DNA of 64,000 nt, taken from JAJFJD01 sp965228695. Lineage in GTDB: Bacteria; Pseudomonadota; Alphaproteobacteria; UBA8366. Position 1 is the first letter of the stretch. Each line of letters opens with the position of its first letter. This document shows positions 18,786 through 28,457 of this stretch, piece after piece. The stretch spans positions 1 to 64,000 of the forward strand of contig CBDDIB010000002.1 in NCBI GenBank assembly GCA_965228695.1, read 5' to 3'. A program made the position numbers and the translations under genes. The notes under the pieces were generated by a model. The model did no database searches, had not been told where the DNA came from, and saw only the letters and a list, made by a program, of their open reading frames with translations.

Positions 18786-20066
18786 TCAGCATTCCTCTTC
18801 CTTCGATGGGTCGGTAAACAGCCTGCCCAGCAGCCGCTCCACCTGGTTCCTGCTCACGCCGCTACCGCCTTCCTCGGCGGCGGCCAAGTCGCGCAGCGCC
18901 GTGGAGGGCCGGTGCAATAACCGGTTGATCAATAATCGAGTCACCTCTTCCGGGCCGGCATCGGGATTCTCGGCAAGCACGCCTTGCCGCACCTGTTCGA
19001 AGTGCTCGCGCAAGGCCACCACGGACGGTACCGCGTCGCGCTCCGCCCGCTGCCGATGCCATGCGGCGACGCCTTCGTCAATCAACCGCCAAGCATCCGC
19101 CGATGCCTCCTGGCGCTGCGTCCGCCCTTGCAACGCGACCTGTTCGAGATCGTCCAGCGAATAGAGATATGCGCCGTCGTGCCGTTCGAGAGTGGTTTCC
19201 ATATCCTGCGGAACGCCGCCGTCCAGGAACAAGATAGGCCGCCGCCGGCGTTGGCGTAGGGCGGATTCGACCAACGCCGCCGTCACGATCCGCCGGCCGG
19301 TGCCCGCCGCGGACACGACGATGTCCGACGACGCCACCTCGGCCGCCAAATCCTCCAACGGCGCGAAATGCAGCCCGGCGCGGCGCGCGGCGCTTTCCAC
19401 CCGTTGCGACGGTCCGGTCATGGCCGTATCGCGCAAGCCCGCCTGCCGCATATGGTCGTGGATCAGCTCGCCGATTTCGCCAAGTCCGATTATCAGGGCG
19501 CGACAGCGCGACAGGTCGCCGTGCAGGTCTTGAGCGACCTGTGCCGCGGCCGAGGCGATCGACACCGGCCGCCGGGTGATCTGCGTTTCGGTCCGGACGC
19601 GCTTCGCCACGCTGTACGCCGCTTGCAGCACCGCCTCGAATTCCGGCCCCATCATGCCGCAGTCGGCCGACAAGCGATGTGCGGCGCGAACCTGTCCCAA
19701 CACCTGCGGTTCGCCGATGACCTGACTATCCAGCGACGCGGCGACCGCGAAAATATGGCGCAGTGCGGTGTCGTCGTAATGGGCATAGCTCTGGTCGGTG
19801 ATTTCATTGCCGCCCACGTTGCTGGTCGCGCAGAAATCGTCCCGGATCACCGTCGCCATCCGTTCCGCCTCGGGATGCAGGCCCTGGATCTCGATTCTGT
19901 CGCAGGTCGATAGCACGATCGCTTGGGCCAGTCCGGCATCGCGCAACCGGTCGAGGGTACGCGGCACCATGGCGTCGTCGATGAAAAGGCGGTCGCGCAG
20001 CAGAGCGCCGCTGGACCGGTGATTGGCCCCCACGGCGAAGATCCGGGCGTCACCCTGCGCAGACAT
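18786..20066 (-). CDS. hemA: Glutamyl-tRNA reductase
   Basis: First enzyme of the C5 route to 5-aminolevulinate: it reduces glutamyl-tRNA to glutamate-1-semialdehyde with NADPH. The catalytic cysteine is C55 in LSTCDRIEIQG (usual form STCNRTE). The NADPH domain (IIGLGEIGELIHDH, about 180-193) and the C-terminal dimerisation domain follow; 426 residues is the normal length. The frame extends upstream, but the first 47 codons overlap the end of hisS and look like a shadow, so the ATG at 20066 is chosen. Many alphaproteobacteria use ALA synthase (C4 route) instead, so a GtrA-type HemA is a notable trait. It sits between hisS and prfA. Confidence 0.96.
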   Translation of the reverse strand: MSAQGDARIFAVGANHRSSGALLRDRLFIDDAMVPRTLDRLRDAGLAQAIVLSTCDRIEIQGLHPEAERMATVIRDDFCATSNVGGNEITDQSYAHYDDTALRHIFAVAASLDSQVIGEPQVLGQVRAAHRLSADCGMMGPEFEAVLQAAYSVAKRVRTETQITRRPVSIASAAAQVAQDLHGDLSRCRALIIGLGEIGELIHDHMRQAGLRDTAMTGPSQRVESAARRAGLHFAPLEDLAAEVASSDIVVSAAGTGRRIVTAALVESALRQRRRRPILFLDGGVPQDMETTLERHDGAYLYSLDDLEQVALQGRTQRQEASADAWRLIDEGVAAWHRQRAERDAVPSVVALREHFEQVRQGVLAENPDAGPEEVTRLLINRLLHRPSTALRDLAAAEEGGSGVSRNQVERLLGRLFTDPSKEEEC

Positions 20067-20073
20067 CGCACAG

Positions 20074-21318
20074 CTACCGGTAAACGGCGAGGTGTTCCTC
20101 AAGCGACGCGAGCGCCACCTCGTCCTGTGAGCCCGACTCCATGTCGCGCACCGTGGCCGTGCCGCGGGCCAGCTCATCGTCGCCGACGATGACTGCGGCG
20201 CTGGCATTGACCCGGTTGGCGCGCTTCATCCGCCGCCCCAAGTTTCCCGAATAGCCGAGTTCGATGCGGAATCCGGCGCCCCGCAACCGATCGGCAATCT
20301 TGAAGACTTCCTGCTCCGCGTCGGTCCCCAGCGGGATCAGTGCAACCGGACGCCGCGCCTCCGGCACGTCGCTGCATAACATCGCGAGCCGTTCCACGCC
20401 GGCCGCCCAGCCGACGCCCGGCGTGTCGGGACCGCCCATCATCTTGATCAAACCGTCGTAGCGCCCCCCGGCGAGCACGGTTCCTTGAGCGCCGAGCGCC
20501 GTGGTTACGAACTCGAATGCCGTGTGACAGTAATAATCCAGCCCGCGCACAAGTCGCGGGTTCACGGTGTATTCGATGCCGAGCGCGTCGAGACCGGCCT
20601 TGACCGTTTCGAAGAATTCCGTGCTGTCTGCGTTCAGGAAATCGCCGAAAAGCGGCGCGTCGGCGACGATGCCACGGTCCGTCTCGTCCTTCGAATCCAG
20701 AATGCGCAATGGGTTGCGCTCCAACCGGGTCTGGCTGTCCTCGGAAAGCGCCTCGCGGTGTTTCTCGAAATAGCCGACCAGGGCGTCGCGATAGGCGGCC
20801 CGGCTTTCGGTATCGCCCAGCGTGTTGAGTTGGAGCACCGTCTCCCCCAGAACGCCGAGAGCCTCCAGCACGCGAACACCGGCGGCGATGACTTCCACAT
20901 CCGCCTGCGGTTGCGGCAGGCCGATGAGTTCGACACCGATCTGATGGAATTGGCGTTGCCGGCCTTTCTGCGGCCGTTCGTAGCGGAACATCGGGCCCGC
21001 ATAGAAATATCGGACGGGGACCTGCTGGGCCAGCCCTTCGGAGATGAACGCGCGCGCCACGCCGGCGGTATTCTCCGGCCGCAGGGTGATCTCTTCATCG
21101 CCCTTATCGGTGAAGGAATACATCTCCTTGGTGACGACGTCGGACGCCTCGCCAAGCGTCCGCTTGAAGACCTGACTGAACTCGAAGATCGGTGTCGCCA
21201 CCTCGTCGAACCCGTAACGCTCGACGATGCCGCGCGCGGTGTCGACGACGTGCCGATACCCCCGCATCGCTTCCGGCAGCAGGTCGTGAGTTCCGCGAAC
21301 GGGTTGGAGAGAGGCCAT
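20074..21318 (-). CDS. hisS: Histidyl-tRNA synthetase
   Basis: Class II synthetase charging tRNA-His. Motif 2 is in RYFYAGPMFRYERPQKGR, the HisRS signature is in LVRGLDYYCHTAFEF, and motif 3 is in GWAAGVERLAM. A C-terminal anticodon-binding domain follows. The ATG at 21318 (MASLQPVRGTHDLLPE) matches family N-termini and gives 414 residues; an upstream in-frame extension of 29 codons is not family-like. hemA starts 7 bp after its stop. Confidence 0.97.
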   Translation of the reverse strand: MASLQPVRGTHDLLPEAMRGYRHVVDTARGIVERYGFDEVATPIFEFSQVFKRTLGEASDVVTKEMYSFTDKGDEEITLRPENTAGVARAFISEGLAQQVPVRYFYAGPMFRYERPQKGRQRQFHQIGVELIGLPQPQADVEVIAAGVRVLEALGVLGETVLQLNTLGDTESRAAYRDALVGYFEKHREALSEDSQTRLERNPLRILDSKDETDRGIVADAPLFGDFLNADSTEFFETVKAGLDALGIEYTVNPRLVRGLDYYCHTAFEFVTTALGAQGTVLAGGRYDGLIKMMGGPDTPGVGWAAGVERLAMLCSDVPEARRPVALIPLGTDAEQEVFKIADRLRGAGFRIELGYSGNLGRRMKRANRVNASAAVIVGDDELARGTATVRDMESGSQDEVALASLEEHLAVYR

Positions 21319-21515
21319 GTCGTTACGTGTCACAAAGGTTGCAGAAAAGCCGGGAAAACCGCAGGGACCATAGCAAAGCGCCGGCGCGGGCGACAGTGTC
21401 CGCACAATCCAACAGTGTCAAGCAGGTAAGCAATTGGCGGGCCCGCGGAAACGCCCCACCGAAACGGTATCGGGAACCGAAGCCGGCCCGCCGCTTCCGG
21501 GGCTAGGCCGCTGCG

Positions 21516-22793
21516 CTACTCCGACGTGGTGCCAATCGGCGGCGCGCCGGCACCGACGGCCTTCCCGGATTTCAACGGCTCCGGCTCGAGCGCGACATCC
21601 CGGCGGACCGCCCCCGGCGGACCGAGCGTGGGCACCGGCGTGCCATCGACCGTTATGCGCAGCCCCCCGGCGTTGCCCGTCAACAGGGTCAATCCGCTTC
21701 GATTGGGCACCTGGTAGGTATCGCCCTTGAACAAAACGCGGGTCAACAGCAGTTCGGCGCTTTCGCTGTCACGTATCTCGACCCAACTGTCCGACAGCGC
21801 CTGCACGACGATACGGGCATCGGCATTCTCGTTTCCGTAAATCTTGCCGCTCGACAGCGTATCGGCGGTATCCGCGGTTTCCGTATCTTCAGACGGCGGC
21901 GTCGGCAACGCTGCGATTTGTTGTCCCGGCTCCGCACCGATCGGCGCTGCGGGCGTTGCCGATTCATCCGACGACGGCGGAGCGGGCGGCGCCGCATCCG
22001 GCGGCGACTGGTCAGCGGGATCGGTCGCCGATGCCGCAGGTGCCGCTTCGGGCGTAACGGCCGCCACGGGCGGGGTCGACGTCGGTTCGGCGGACGGCGC
22101 CGCATCGGAATTCGGCGAGCTGTCCTCGGCCGGCTTTTTCGCAACCTCGGCCGGCTTTTTCGCAACCTCGGACGGAGCCGGCGCGGCCGGCGTCTCGGGT
22201 GCGCTCGGCGCCGCGTCGGACGCGGACGACGTTACCGGTGCCGGCGGGGCTTCGCTCGCGTCATCCGACGGCTTGCCCTTGATGATTTCGCTGATCTGGC
22301 TGGGCAATTGCGGCACGATCTCGGCGACCTGCTGGTCCTTCGACGAGAAATAGATCCACGCCCCATAAACCAACCCGGCCAGCAAGACCGCGACCAACAA
22401 GACGGCTCCGCTCGGAATTTTCCCTTCGGGGAGCGGCGCCGGAAAATGCAGGTCGGTCCGATTATGAAGGTCTTTGACCTCTTCCTTGAACCGGGTCACC
22501 AGCGCGTCGCTGTTCAAACCGAGGTGATCCGCATAGGTGCGCACAAATCCGACCGCATAGGTCGGCCCCGGCAGATCGTCGATCAAACCGTCTTCGAGCG
22601 CCTTGAGATACGGAAAGCGTATGCGCAGGACCTGAGAGACATAGCGCAGGTCTTCACCACGCTCCTCGCGCCGCGACCGCAAGGTCGCACCAACGGTCTG
22701 TAACCCGCCCTCCGCGGCCTGAGACGAGGTCTCGCCGGTTTCAACGGATTCCTGTTTGGCGCTTCGATCAAGCTTCCAAAGATTCTTCGCCAT
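21516..22793 (-). CDS. rodZ: RodZ-like helix-turn-helix membrane protein
   Basis: A 425-residue morphology protein of the RodZ type, expected to link MreB filaments to the cell-wall synthesis complex. It has a cytoplasmic HTH_25 domain (about 32-95, with TLRSRREERGEDLRYVSQVL and FVRTYADHLGL), a single membrane span at about 128-149, a Pro/Ala/Asp-rich periplasmic linker (about 165-310) and a C-terminal DUF4115 beta domain (about 325-415, SDSWVEIRD). The linker contains a perfect tandem 21-bp duplication (22125-22166) coding for KKPAEVA-type repeats. In many relatives ispG lies between rodZ and hisS; it is absent here. Confidence 0.9.
   Translation of the reverse strand: MAKNLWKLDRSAKQESVETGETSSQAAEGGLQTVGATLRSRREERGEDLRYVSQVLRIRFPYLKALEDGLIDDLPGPTYAVGFVRTYADHLGLNSDALVTRFKEEVKDLHNRTDLHFPAPLPEGKIPSGAVLLVAVLLAGLVYGAWIYFSSKDQQVAEIVPQLPSQISEIIKGKPSDDASEAPPAPVTSSASDAAPSAPETPAAPAPSEVAKKPAEVAKKPAEDSSPNSDAAPSAEPTSTPPVAAVTPEAAPAASATDPADQSPPDAAPPAPPSSDESATPAAPIGAEPGQQIAALPTPPSEDTETADTADTLSSGKIYGNENADARIVVQALSDSWVEIRDSESAELLLTRVLFKGDTYQVPNRSGLTLLTGNAGGLRITVDGTPVPTLGPPGAVRRDVALEPEPLKSGKAVGAGAPPIGTTSE
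22125..22166. repeat. Tandem 21-bp duplication within rodZ
   Basis: Two perfect adjacent copies of CTCGGCCGGCTTTTTCGCAA plus C (22125-22145 and 22146-22166). They keep the frame and duplicate seven residues of the periplasmic linker (VAKKPAE). Confidence 0.9.
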
Positions 22794-23012
22794 GTGCGGA
22801 ACTGGTCCCCTTAAAGCACCGAACTAAAGGCAATCCACAAATTTCGGAAATGTTTTTGTTGGACTGCCAAACGCGACTTCCGCTGATGCCGCTCCCCACT
22901 CGCGGCGACTATACTACAGGACACACGGAAAATGCAGCCACCATTCGCCGATCCACCCGATTAGGGGGAAGGACGAGGGCCGTTAAACGGGAAAAGGTTC
23001 CCAAATCCGGTG

Positions 23013-25292
23013 TTAGAGCGGGATTTCGTGCCGCTCAGCGTAAGCCCGCAGGGCGTCGCGAAGGCTGTGATCTGGTTCGTCCAACAGCGATCCCACGTAG
23101 CTCTCGAGCTCGGTGACGTCCAGCTTCTGCAACATATGGCGCACCGCCCCAATGGCGCCGGACGGCATCGACAAAATCCGGAATCCGACCCCGAGCAACG
23201 CCATCGCTTCCAGCGGCTGGCCAGCCATCTCGCCGCAGAGACTCACCGGCACATTGGCCTTGCGCCCTTGGGCTACAACGCCATGCAAGAACTTAAGTAC
23301 GGCCGGCGACAACGCGTCGTATCGGTCGCTGACGCGAGGATTGCCGCGGTCGCAAGCGAACAAGAACTGCACCAGGTCATTCGAACCGATGGACAGGAAA
23401 TCCACCCGGTCGAGAAGCTGCGGCAACTGAAAATAAAGCGACGGCACTTCCATCATGGCGCCGACCCGTATGCCGTCGGGCAATGGATTTCCCCACGACT
23501 TCGCCCTTTCCACCTCTTGATCGAGCAGGGACTTCGCACTGTCGAATTCCGCGACTTCCGCGACCAAAGGGAACATGACGCGCAGTTCGCGACCGGCCGA
23601 CGCCCGCAACAAGGCTCGTATCTGCAGCCGGAGAATCGCCGGGCGGTCGAGCGCGATCCGCAACGCACGCCATCCCATCGCAGGATTCTGGTCTTCGCCG
23701 ATCCGCAAATAGGGCAACAGCTTGTCGCCGCCGATATCGAGCGTGCGAAAGACGACGGGACGATCCCCGGCCTTCGCGTATACGTCACGGTAGAGATCGG
23801 TCTGTTTCGTCAGGCGCGGGAACTGCGCATGGATCATGAAGGGGATTTCGGTCCGGTACAGACCGACACCATCGGCCCCGCTTTCCGGCAGATGGTCGAG
23901 ATCGAGATCGAGTCCCGCGTTGATCAAAAGCGAAACCGATTGCCCGTCCCGCGTAACCGCCGGCAGGTCCCGCGTGGCGGCGTATTCCGCGCGCTTCTTT
24001 TCCCAATTCTGCAGATTATCGGTGAAACTCTTTTGCAAATCTTCTGCCGGCCGCACATAGGCGACGCCGTTGTCGCCATCGACGAAAACCGAATCACCGG
24101 GCTCGACCTTGCCGATCACGCCGCGCACGTTGCCGACGACCGGGATGTCGAGCGCTTTCGCCACGATCGCCACGTGCGACGCCGCCGTGCCCTCGTCGAG
24201 GATCAGGGCGCGAAGCCGTGTCCGGTCGTAGTCGAGCAATTCGACCGGTCCCATGGCGCGCGCCACCAGAACCACGTCTTCCGGGAGCGGCAACGCACCG
24301 TTGCCTCCCTGCACGCCGTGGGTCAGATGCTGCAACAGCCGATAAGCGAGATCGTCGAGATCGAGCAGCCGCTCGCGAAGATAGGGATCCCGGACCTGAC
24401 TCATCCGGGCCCGTGTGTCGTTCTGCACCTTTGCAACCGCCGCTTCGGCGGTAAGACCGCTTTGAATCGCCTCGCGTATGCGCCGGATCCATCCGTGATC
24501 GTCCGCGATCATCCGGAATGCCCGGAGAATGTCGAGCGGTTCGCCGGACCGCGTGGCCTGGACCTCGCCGGAAAGCCGGTCCACCATGCTGTCGAGCGCC
24601 AGCTGCATCCCGCTCATCGCTTCGGCGATCCGCTTCAGTTCGGATTCAGGGTCTTCCGCGATGGTCTGCGAGATCGGCGCACCGCGCTCGTGCAGGACCG
24701 CAATACCTCGCGCCAGTCCACCGTTGATCCGCGTGCCATCGAGGCGAACCGGCGCCGTGTTCGCCGGCCCCGCCACTTCATCGGGCACCGAAAGATCGCC
24801 GCCGGCAATGAGTTCGGCGACAACCATCGCAACCGTCTCGAGGGTTTCGACTTCCTCCTCGGTGTAGTTGCGCTGGGTCATGTTCTGAATGGTCAAGACA
24901 CCCATGACACGGCCGCTGCGCAACACGGGCGCACCCAGGAAGGAATGATAAATTTCTTCGCCGGTTTCCGGCCGGTAGGCGAATTGCGGATGGCTTTGAG
25001 CGTCGGCCAGGGCAAGCGGACTGGCATGCGCGGCGATGGTGCCCACCAGGCCTTCGTTCACACCGAGCTGCGTGCGGTAGACGGCGTCCTTGCGCAACCC
25101 CTCGGTACTGCACAGCACAAGCCGTTCGCCCGGCTGCATGACGTAAACGGAGCACACCTCCGCCACCATGCCGCGGGCGATGATCTCGGCGATCCGGTCC
25201 AGGCGTTCCTGCGTCGTGCCGCCGCGCGCCATGGCGTCGCGCAGACGGCGCAGCAATTGCCGCGACCCGACCCAATGCGTGACATCGGTCAT
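23013..25292 (-). CDS. ptsP: PEP-protein phosphotransferase of the nitrogen PTS (enzyme I-Ntr)
   Basis: First component of the regulatory PTS-Ntr relay: it autophosphorylates from phosphoenolpyruvate and passes the phosphate to NPr and then EIIA-Ntr. The 759 residues comprise an N-terminal GAF domain (about 1-165), the enzyme I N-domain, the swivelling His domain with active-site histidine H373 (GTAASHVAIVAKA), and the C-terminal TIM barrel with FRTLDIGGDK and the catalytic cysteine in SLCGEMAG. GAF plus enzyme I identifies PtsP rather than the sugar PTS enzyme. It follows lysC by 64 bp, the usual alphaproteobacterial order. Confidence 0.97.
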   Translation of the reverse strand: MTDVTHWVGSRQLLRRLRDAMARGGTTQERLDRIAEIIARGMVAEVCSVYVMQPGERLVLCSTEGLRKDAVYRTQLGVNEGLVGTIAAHASPLALADAQSHPQFAYRPETGEEIYHSFLGAPVLRSGRVMGVLTIQNMTQRNYTEEEVETLETVAMVVAELIAGGDLSVPDEVAGPANTAPVRLDGTRINGGLARGIAVLHERGAPISQTIAEDPESELKRIAEAMSGMQLALDSMVDRLSGEVQATRSGEPLDILRAFRMIADDHGWIRRIREAIQSGLTAEAAVAKVQNDTRARMSQVRDPYLRERLLDLDDLAYRLLQHLTHGVQGGNGALPLPEDVVLVARAMGPVELLDYDRTRLRALILDEGTAASHVAIVAKALDIPVVGNVRGVIGKVEPGDSVFVDGDNGVAYVRPAEDLQKSFTDNLQNWEKKRAEYAATRDLPAVTRDGQSVSLLINAGLDLDLDHLPESGADGVGLYRTEIPFMIHAQFPRLTKQTDLYRDVYAKAGDRPVVFRTLDIGGDKLLPYLRIGEDQNPAMGWRALRIALDRPAILRLQIRALLRASAGRELRVMFPLVAEVAEFDSAKSLLDQEVERAKSWGNPLPDGIRVGAMMEVPSLYFQLPQLLDRVDFLSIGSNDLVQFLFACDRGNPRVSDRYDALSPAVLKFLHGVVAQGRKANVPVSLCGEMAGQPLEAMALLGVGFRILSMPSGAIGAVRHMLQKLDVTELESYVGSLLDEPDHSLRDALRAYAERHEIPL

Positions 25293-25356
25293 CCGCTAAA
25301 CCCGTTCTACGCCGCTAACGTCACTGCGCGCCCGCCGCAAAATGCGGGCCGCGCCG

Positions 25357-26577
25357 TCATTCGGTATCCAAGCCATACGCGGTGTGCAACGCCCGCAGCG
25401 CAAGTTCCGTGTATTCCTCGGCCACCAAAACACTGATCTTGATCTCCGAGGTTGAAATTACCTGAATGTTTATACCCTTCTCGGCGAGCGTACGGAACAT
25501 CACCTGTGCCACGCCCGCGTGGCTCCGCATGCCGACACCGATCACCGAAATCTTGACGACATTCTGATCCGACAGGACATCGTTGCAGCCGACCGCGTCC
25601 TTGACGCCGTTCAGCACGTCCATCGCCCGGTCGAAATCCGCTTTCCCCACGGTAAACGTCATATCCGTCCGTTGGCCGTCGGCGGCCATGCTTTGGACGA
25701 TCATGTCGACATTCACGTTCGCCTCGGAGAGCGGGCCGAAGATGCCCGCCGCCACGCCGGGCTTATCCGAAACGCCGGCAAGGCTGATTTTCGCCTCGTC
25801 CCGGCTATAGGCAATTCCACTGACGATCTGATGTTCCACGATCTCGTCCTCATCAACGACCAGGGTCCCGGGCTCTTCCCGGAAACTCGATAATACCTGC
25901 AAGCGCACGCCCGCCTTCATGGCCAACTCGACCGATCGGGTCTGCAGCACCTTGGCGCCCTGCGACGCCATTTCGAGCATCTCCTCGTAGGTGATGCGAT
26001 CCAGCTTACGCGCCTTCGTCACGATCCGCGGATCGGAGGTATAGACCCCGTCCACGTCGGTGTAGATATCGCAGCGGTCGGCCTCAAGGGCGGCGGCAAG
26101 CGCCACGGCGCTCGTATCGGAGCCGCCCCGGCCCAACGTCGTCACGCGTTCGTCCGGCGAAACGCCTTGGAACCCCGCGACGACGGCAATCTGGCGGTCG
26201 GCGAACCGGTCGATCATCTTGCCGGTCTCAATCGCCTGGATCCGCGCCTTACCATGCACATCATCGGTCCGGATCGGCAATTGCCATGCGAGCCAAGACC
26301 GGGCCGGCAGCCCCATTTCCTGTAATGTCAATGCCATCAGGCCGCTCGTTACCTGCTCACCCGACGCCACCACGACGTCATACTCGCGCGCATCGTGCAG
26401 CTTGTTCGCACTCGTGACGAAATCGACCAGGCGGTTGGTTTCGCCGGCCATCGCCGAGACAGCGACGGCGATCTCGTGGCCTTGGTCGTACTCGGCCTTG
26501 ATCCGCATCGCCGCGTTGCGAATGCGGTCCAAATCGGCCACCGACGTGCCGCCGAATTTCATTACGATCCGCGCCAT
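25357..26577 (-). CDS. lysC: Aspartate kinase
   Basis: Phosphorylates aspartate, the first step to lysine, methionine and threonine. A 406-residue monofunctional enzyme with the N-terminal KFGGTSV signature (residues 8-14), the kinase domain including GRGGSDTSAVALAA, and two C-terminal ACT domains (about 265-405) that bind feedback inhibitors. It is divergent from ubiG and probably co-transcribed with ptsP. Confidence 0.97.
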   Translation of the reverse strand: MARIVMKFGGTSVADLDRIRNAAMRIKAEYDQGHEIAVAVSAMAGETNRLVDFVTSANKLHDAREYDVVVASGEQVTSGLMALTLQEMGLPARSWLAWQLPIRTDDVHGKARIQAIETGKMIDRFADRQIAVVAGFQGVSPDERVTTLGRGGSDTSAVALAAALEADRCDIYTDVDGVYTSDPRIVTKARKLDRITYEEMLEMASQGAKVLQTRSVELAMKAGVRLQVLSSFREEPGTLVVDEDEIVEHQIVSGIAYSRDEAKISLAGVSDKPGVAAGIFGPLSEANVNVDMIVQSMAADGQRTDMTFTVGKADFDRAMDVLNGVKDAVGCNDVLSDQNVVKISVIGVGMRSHAGVAQVMFRTLAEKGINIQVISTSEIKISVLVAEEYTELALRALHTAYGLDTE

Positions 26578-26708
26578 AATCTCGACCCTAATGCGGAAAT
26601 ATCCATCCCCGGCCCGTGCCAGAGGTTGCCCCGCGAAGGCGGCGTATCCATACTCTTTGGATAGCGGCCATGCAAGGCCCCCACATCCGCACGGACCCGG
26701 CTAATACC

Positions 26709-27479
26709 ATGATGGAAAAGCAAACGCCGCGCGCGTTGGACCGCACCGTCGACGACGCCGAATTGGCGAAGTTCGCCGCCATCGCGGAGGAATGGTGGGA
26801 CCCGGACGGCAAGTTCCGGCCGCTCCACAAGTTCAACCCGATCCGCCTGGAATTGCTGCGGGACCGTATTGCGGACCATTTCGGACGCGACCCGAAATCC
26901 GCCCGGCCGTTGGACGGGATATCCGTTGTCGATGTCGGCTGCGGCGGCGGCCTGCTCGCGGAACCCATGGCGCGGCTCGGCGCATCCGTCACGGGTGTCG
27001 ACGCCACCGAACGCAATGTCGAAGTGGCGCGCGTCCACGCCGAACAGATGGGATTGACGATCGACTACCGCTTCGCCACCGCCGGCGATTTGGCCGCGGA
27101 GCAGCGTGTCTTCGATGTTGTCCTCAACATGGAAGTGATCGAGCATGTTGCCGACCGGGATGCCTTCCTCGCGGACTGCGCGCAGTTGGTGCGCCCCGGC
27201 GGCCTGATGTTTCTCGCGACGCTGAACCGGACGCCAAAATCCTATCTTTTTGCCATCGTCGGCGCGGAGTACGTGATGCGCTGGCTGCCGCGCGGAACCC
27301 ATGAGTGGCGTCGCTTCGTCCGCCCCTCCGAACTCGCCGCACCGCTGCGGCAATCGGGGATGACGATGACCGACGTAACGGGTGTCGTCTTCAACCCGAT
27401 CAAGGATCAATGGTCGCTGTCGTCGCGCGACCTCGACGTGAACTACATCGCGATCGCCGAAAAACCCGAACCGACATAA
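26709..27479 (+). CDS. ubiG: Ubiquinone biosynthesis O-methyltransferase UbiG
   Basis: SAM-dependent enzyme catalysing both O-methylations in ubiquinone synthesis. Family signature FAAIAEEWWDPDGKFRPLHK is at the N-terminus, the SAM-binding loop VDVGCGGGLLAEPMA follows, and then LNRTPKSYLFAIVGAEYV. The frame opens at 26616, but the first 31 codons are Arg-rich and unlike the family. The paired ATGs at 26709/26712 give 256 residues and a typical start. It is divergent from lysC, as in many alphaproteobacteria. Confidence 0.95.
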   Translation: MMEKQTPRALDRTVDDAELAKFAAIAEEWWDPDGKFRPLHKFNPIRLELLRDRIADHFGRDPKSARPLDGISVVDVGCGGGLLAEPMARLGASVTGVDATERNVEVARVHAEQMGLTIDYRFATAGDLAAEQRVFDVVLNMEVIEHVADRDAFLADCAQLVRPGGLMFLATLNRTPKSYLFAIVGAEYVMRWLPRGTHEWRRFVRPSELAAPLRQSGMTMTDVTGVVFNPIKDQWSLSSRDLDVNYIAIAEKPEPT

Positions 27480-27492
27480 CTGGGAGCCAACA

Positions 27493-28455
27493 ATGACCCG
27501 GATCGCCCTCTTGGACGACTATCAGAACATCGCGCTCAAATCGGCGGATTGGGGCTCGCTTCCGGCGGCGTGCTCGGTCGATGCCTACCCGGACCATCTG
27601 GCCGATCGGGCGGCGTTGACCGACCGGCTGCATCCTTATGACGTTCTGGTCATCATGCGCGAGCGGACGCCCTTTCCCCGCGCGCTGATCGAAACCCTGC
27701 CCAACCTGAAACTGCTGATCACCACCAGCGGCCGCAACAAATCGATCGATCTCGCGGCCTGCGCCGATCATGACGTGCTGGTCTGCCATACCGAGTTGGG
27801 GCACACGCCCACGGCCGAACTCACGTGGGGCCTCATCCTGGGGCTGGCGAAACGTATTCCGACCGAAGACCGCGGCACCCGCGAAGGGCACTGGGGCGTC
27901 ACGGTCGCCGATGGCCTGGCCGGCAAGGTGCTGGGCGTCATCGGGCTCGGCAAGCTGGGTTCGAAGGTCGCGCAGATCGGCAAGATGTTCGACATGGAGA
28001 TCATCGCCTGGAGCCCCAATTTGACCGACGAACGCGCGCTGGAAATTGGCGCCCAGCGTGTCGAAAAGGACGAACTCTTCACCCGTTCCGATTACGTCAC
28101 CGTCCACGTCGTGTTGAGCGACCGCAGCCGCGGCCTGGTCGGCGAGGAAGACCTGGCGCGCATGAAACCGACCGCGTTTCTGGTCAACACGGCGCGCGGG
28201 CCGATCGTCGACGAGAAAGCTCTGGTGCACGCCGTGCAGAACGGCGTCATCGCCGGGGCCGGCATCGACGTGTTCGGCACCGAGCCGCTACCGCAGGGCG
28301 ATCCGTTGCGGACGCTGCCGAATAGCATCATTACCCCCCATATCGGCGGGTTCACGCGCGAGAATTACGATCTGTGGTACGGCGGCGCGTTGGAAGACAT
28401 CAAGGCCTGGCTCGACGGCAACCCGATCCGCATCCTGACGCCGGACAAGAACTGA
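27493..28455 (+). CDS. D-2-hydroxyacid dehydrogenase family protein
   Basis: A 320-residue NAD-dependent oxidoreductase of the D-isomer 2-hydroxyacid dehydrogenase fold. It has the Rossmann motif VIGLGKLGSKVAQ (about 155-167), NTARGPIVDEKAL with the substrate-binding arginine region, the acid in GIDVFGTEPLP, and the catalytic histidine in ITPHIGG. The substrate could be glyoxylate, hydroxypyruvate or another 2-oxoacid; the protein is not clearly SerA, PdxB or GhrA. It starts 13 bp after ubiG (GGGAGCC before the ATG) and may be co-transcribed with it. Confidence 0.88.
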   Translation: MTRIALLDDYQNIALKSADWGSLPAACSVDAYPDHLADRAALTDRLHPYDVLVIMRERTPFPRALIETLPNLKLLITTSGRNKSIDLAACADHDVLVCHTELGHTPTAELTWGLILGLAKRIPTEDRGTREGHWGVTVADGLAGKVLGVIGLGKLGSKVAQIGKMFDMEIIAWSPNLTDERALEIGAQRVEKDELFTRSDYVTVHVVLSDRSRGLVGEEDLARMKPTAFLVNTARGPIVDEKALVHAVQNGVIAGAGIDVFGTEPLPQGDPLRTLPNSIITPHIGGFTRENYDLWYGGALEDIKAWLDGNPIRILTPDKN

Positions 28456-28457
28456 GC

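Noticed and set aside
25330..25349. GC-rich hairpin GCCCGC...GCGGGC between lysC and ptsP as a terminator
   Set aside because: No T-run follows on either strand, and the conserved lysC-ptsP order suggests co-transcription.
23010..25436. 808-codon plus-strand frame over ptsP
   Set aside because: The minus strand encodes PtsP with all motifs; the plus frame is His/Arg/Gln-rich with no domains.
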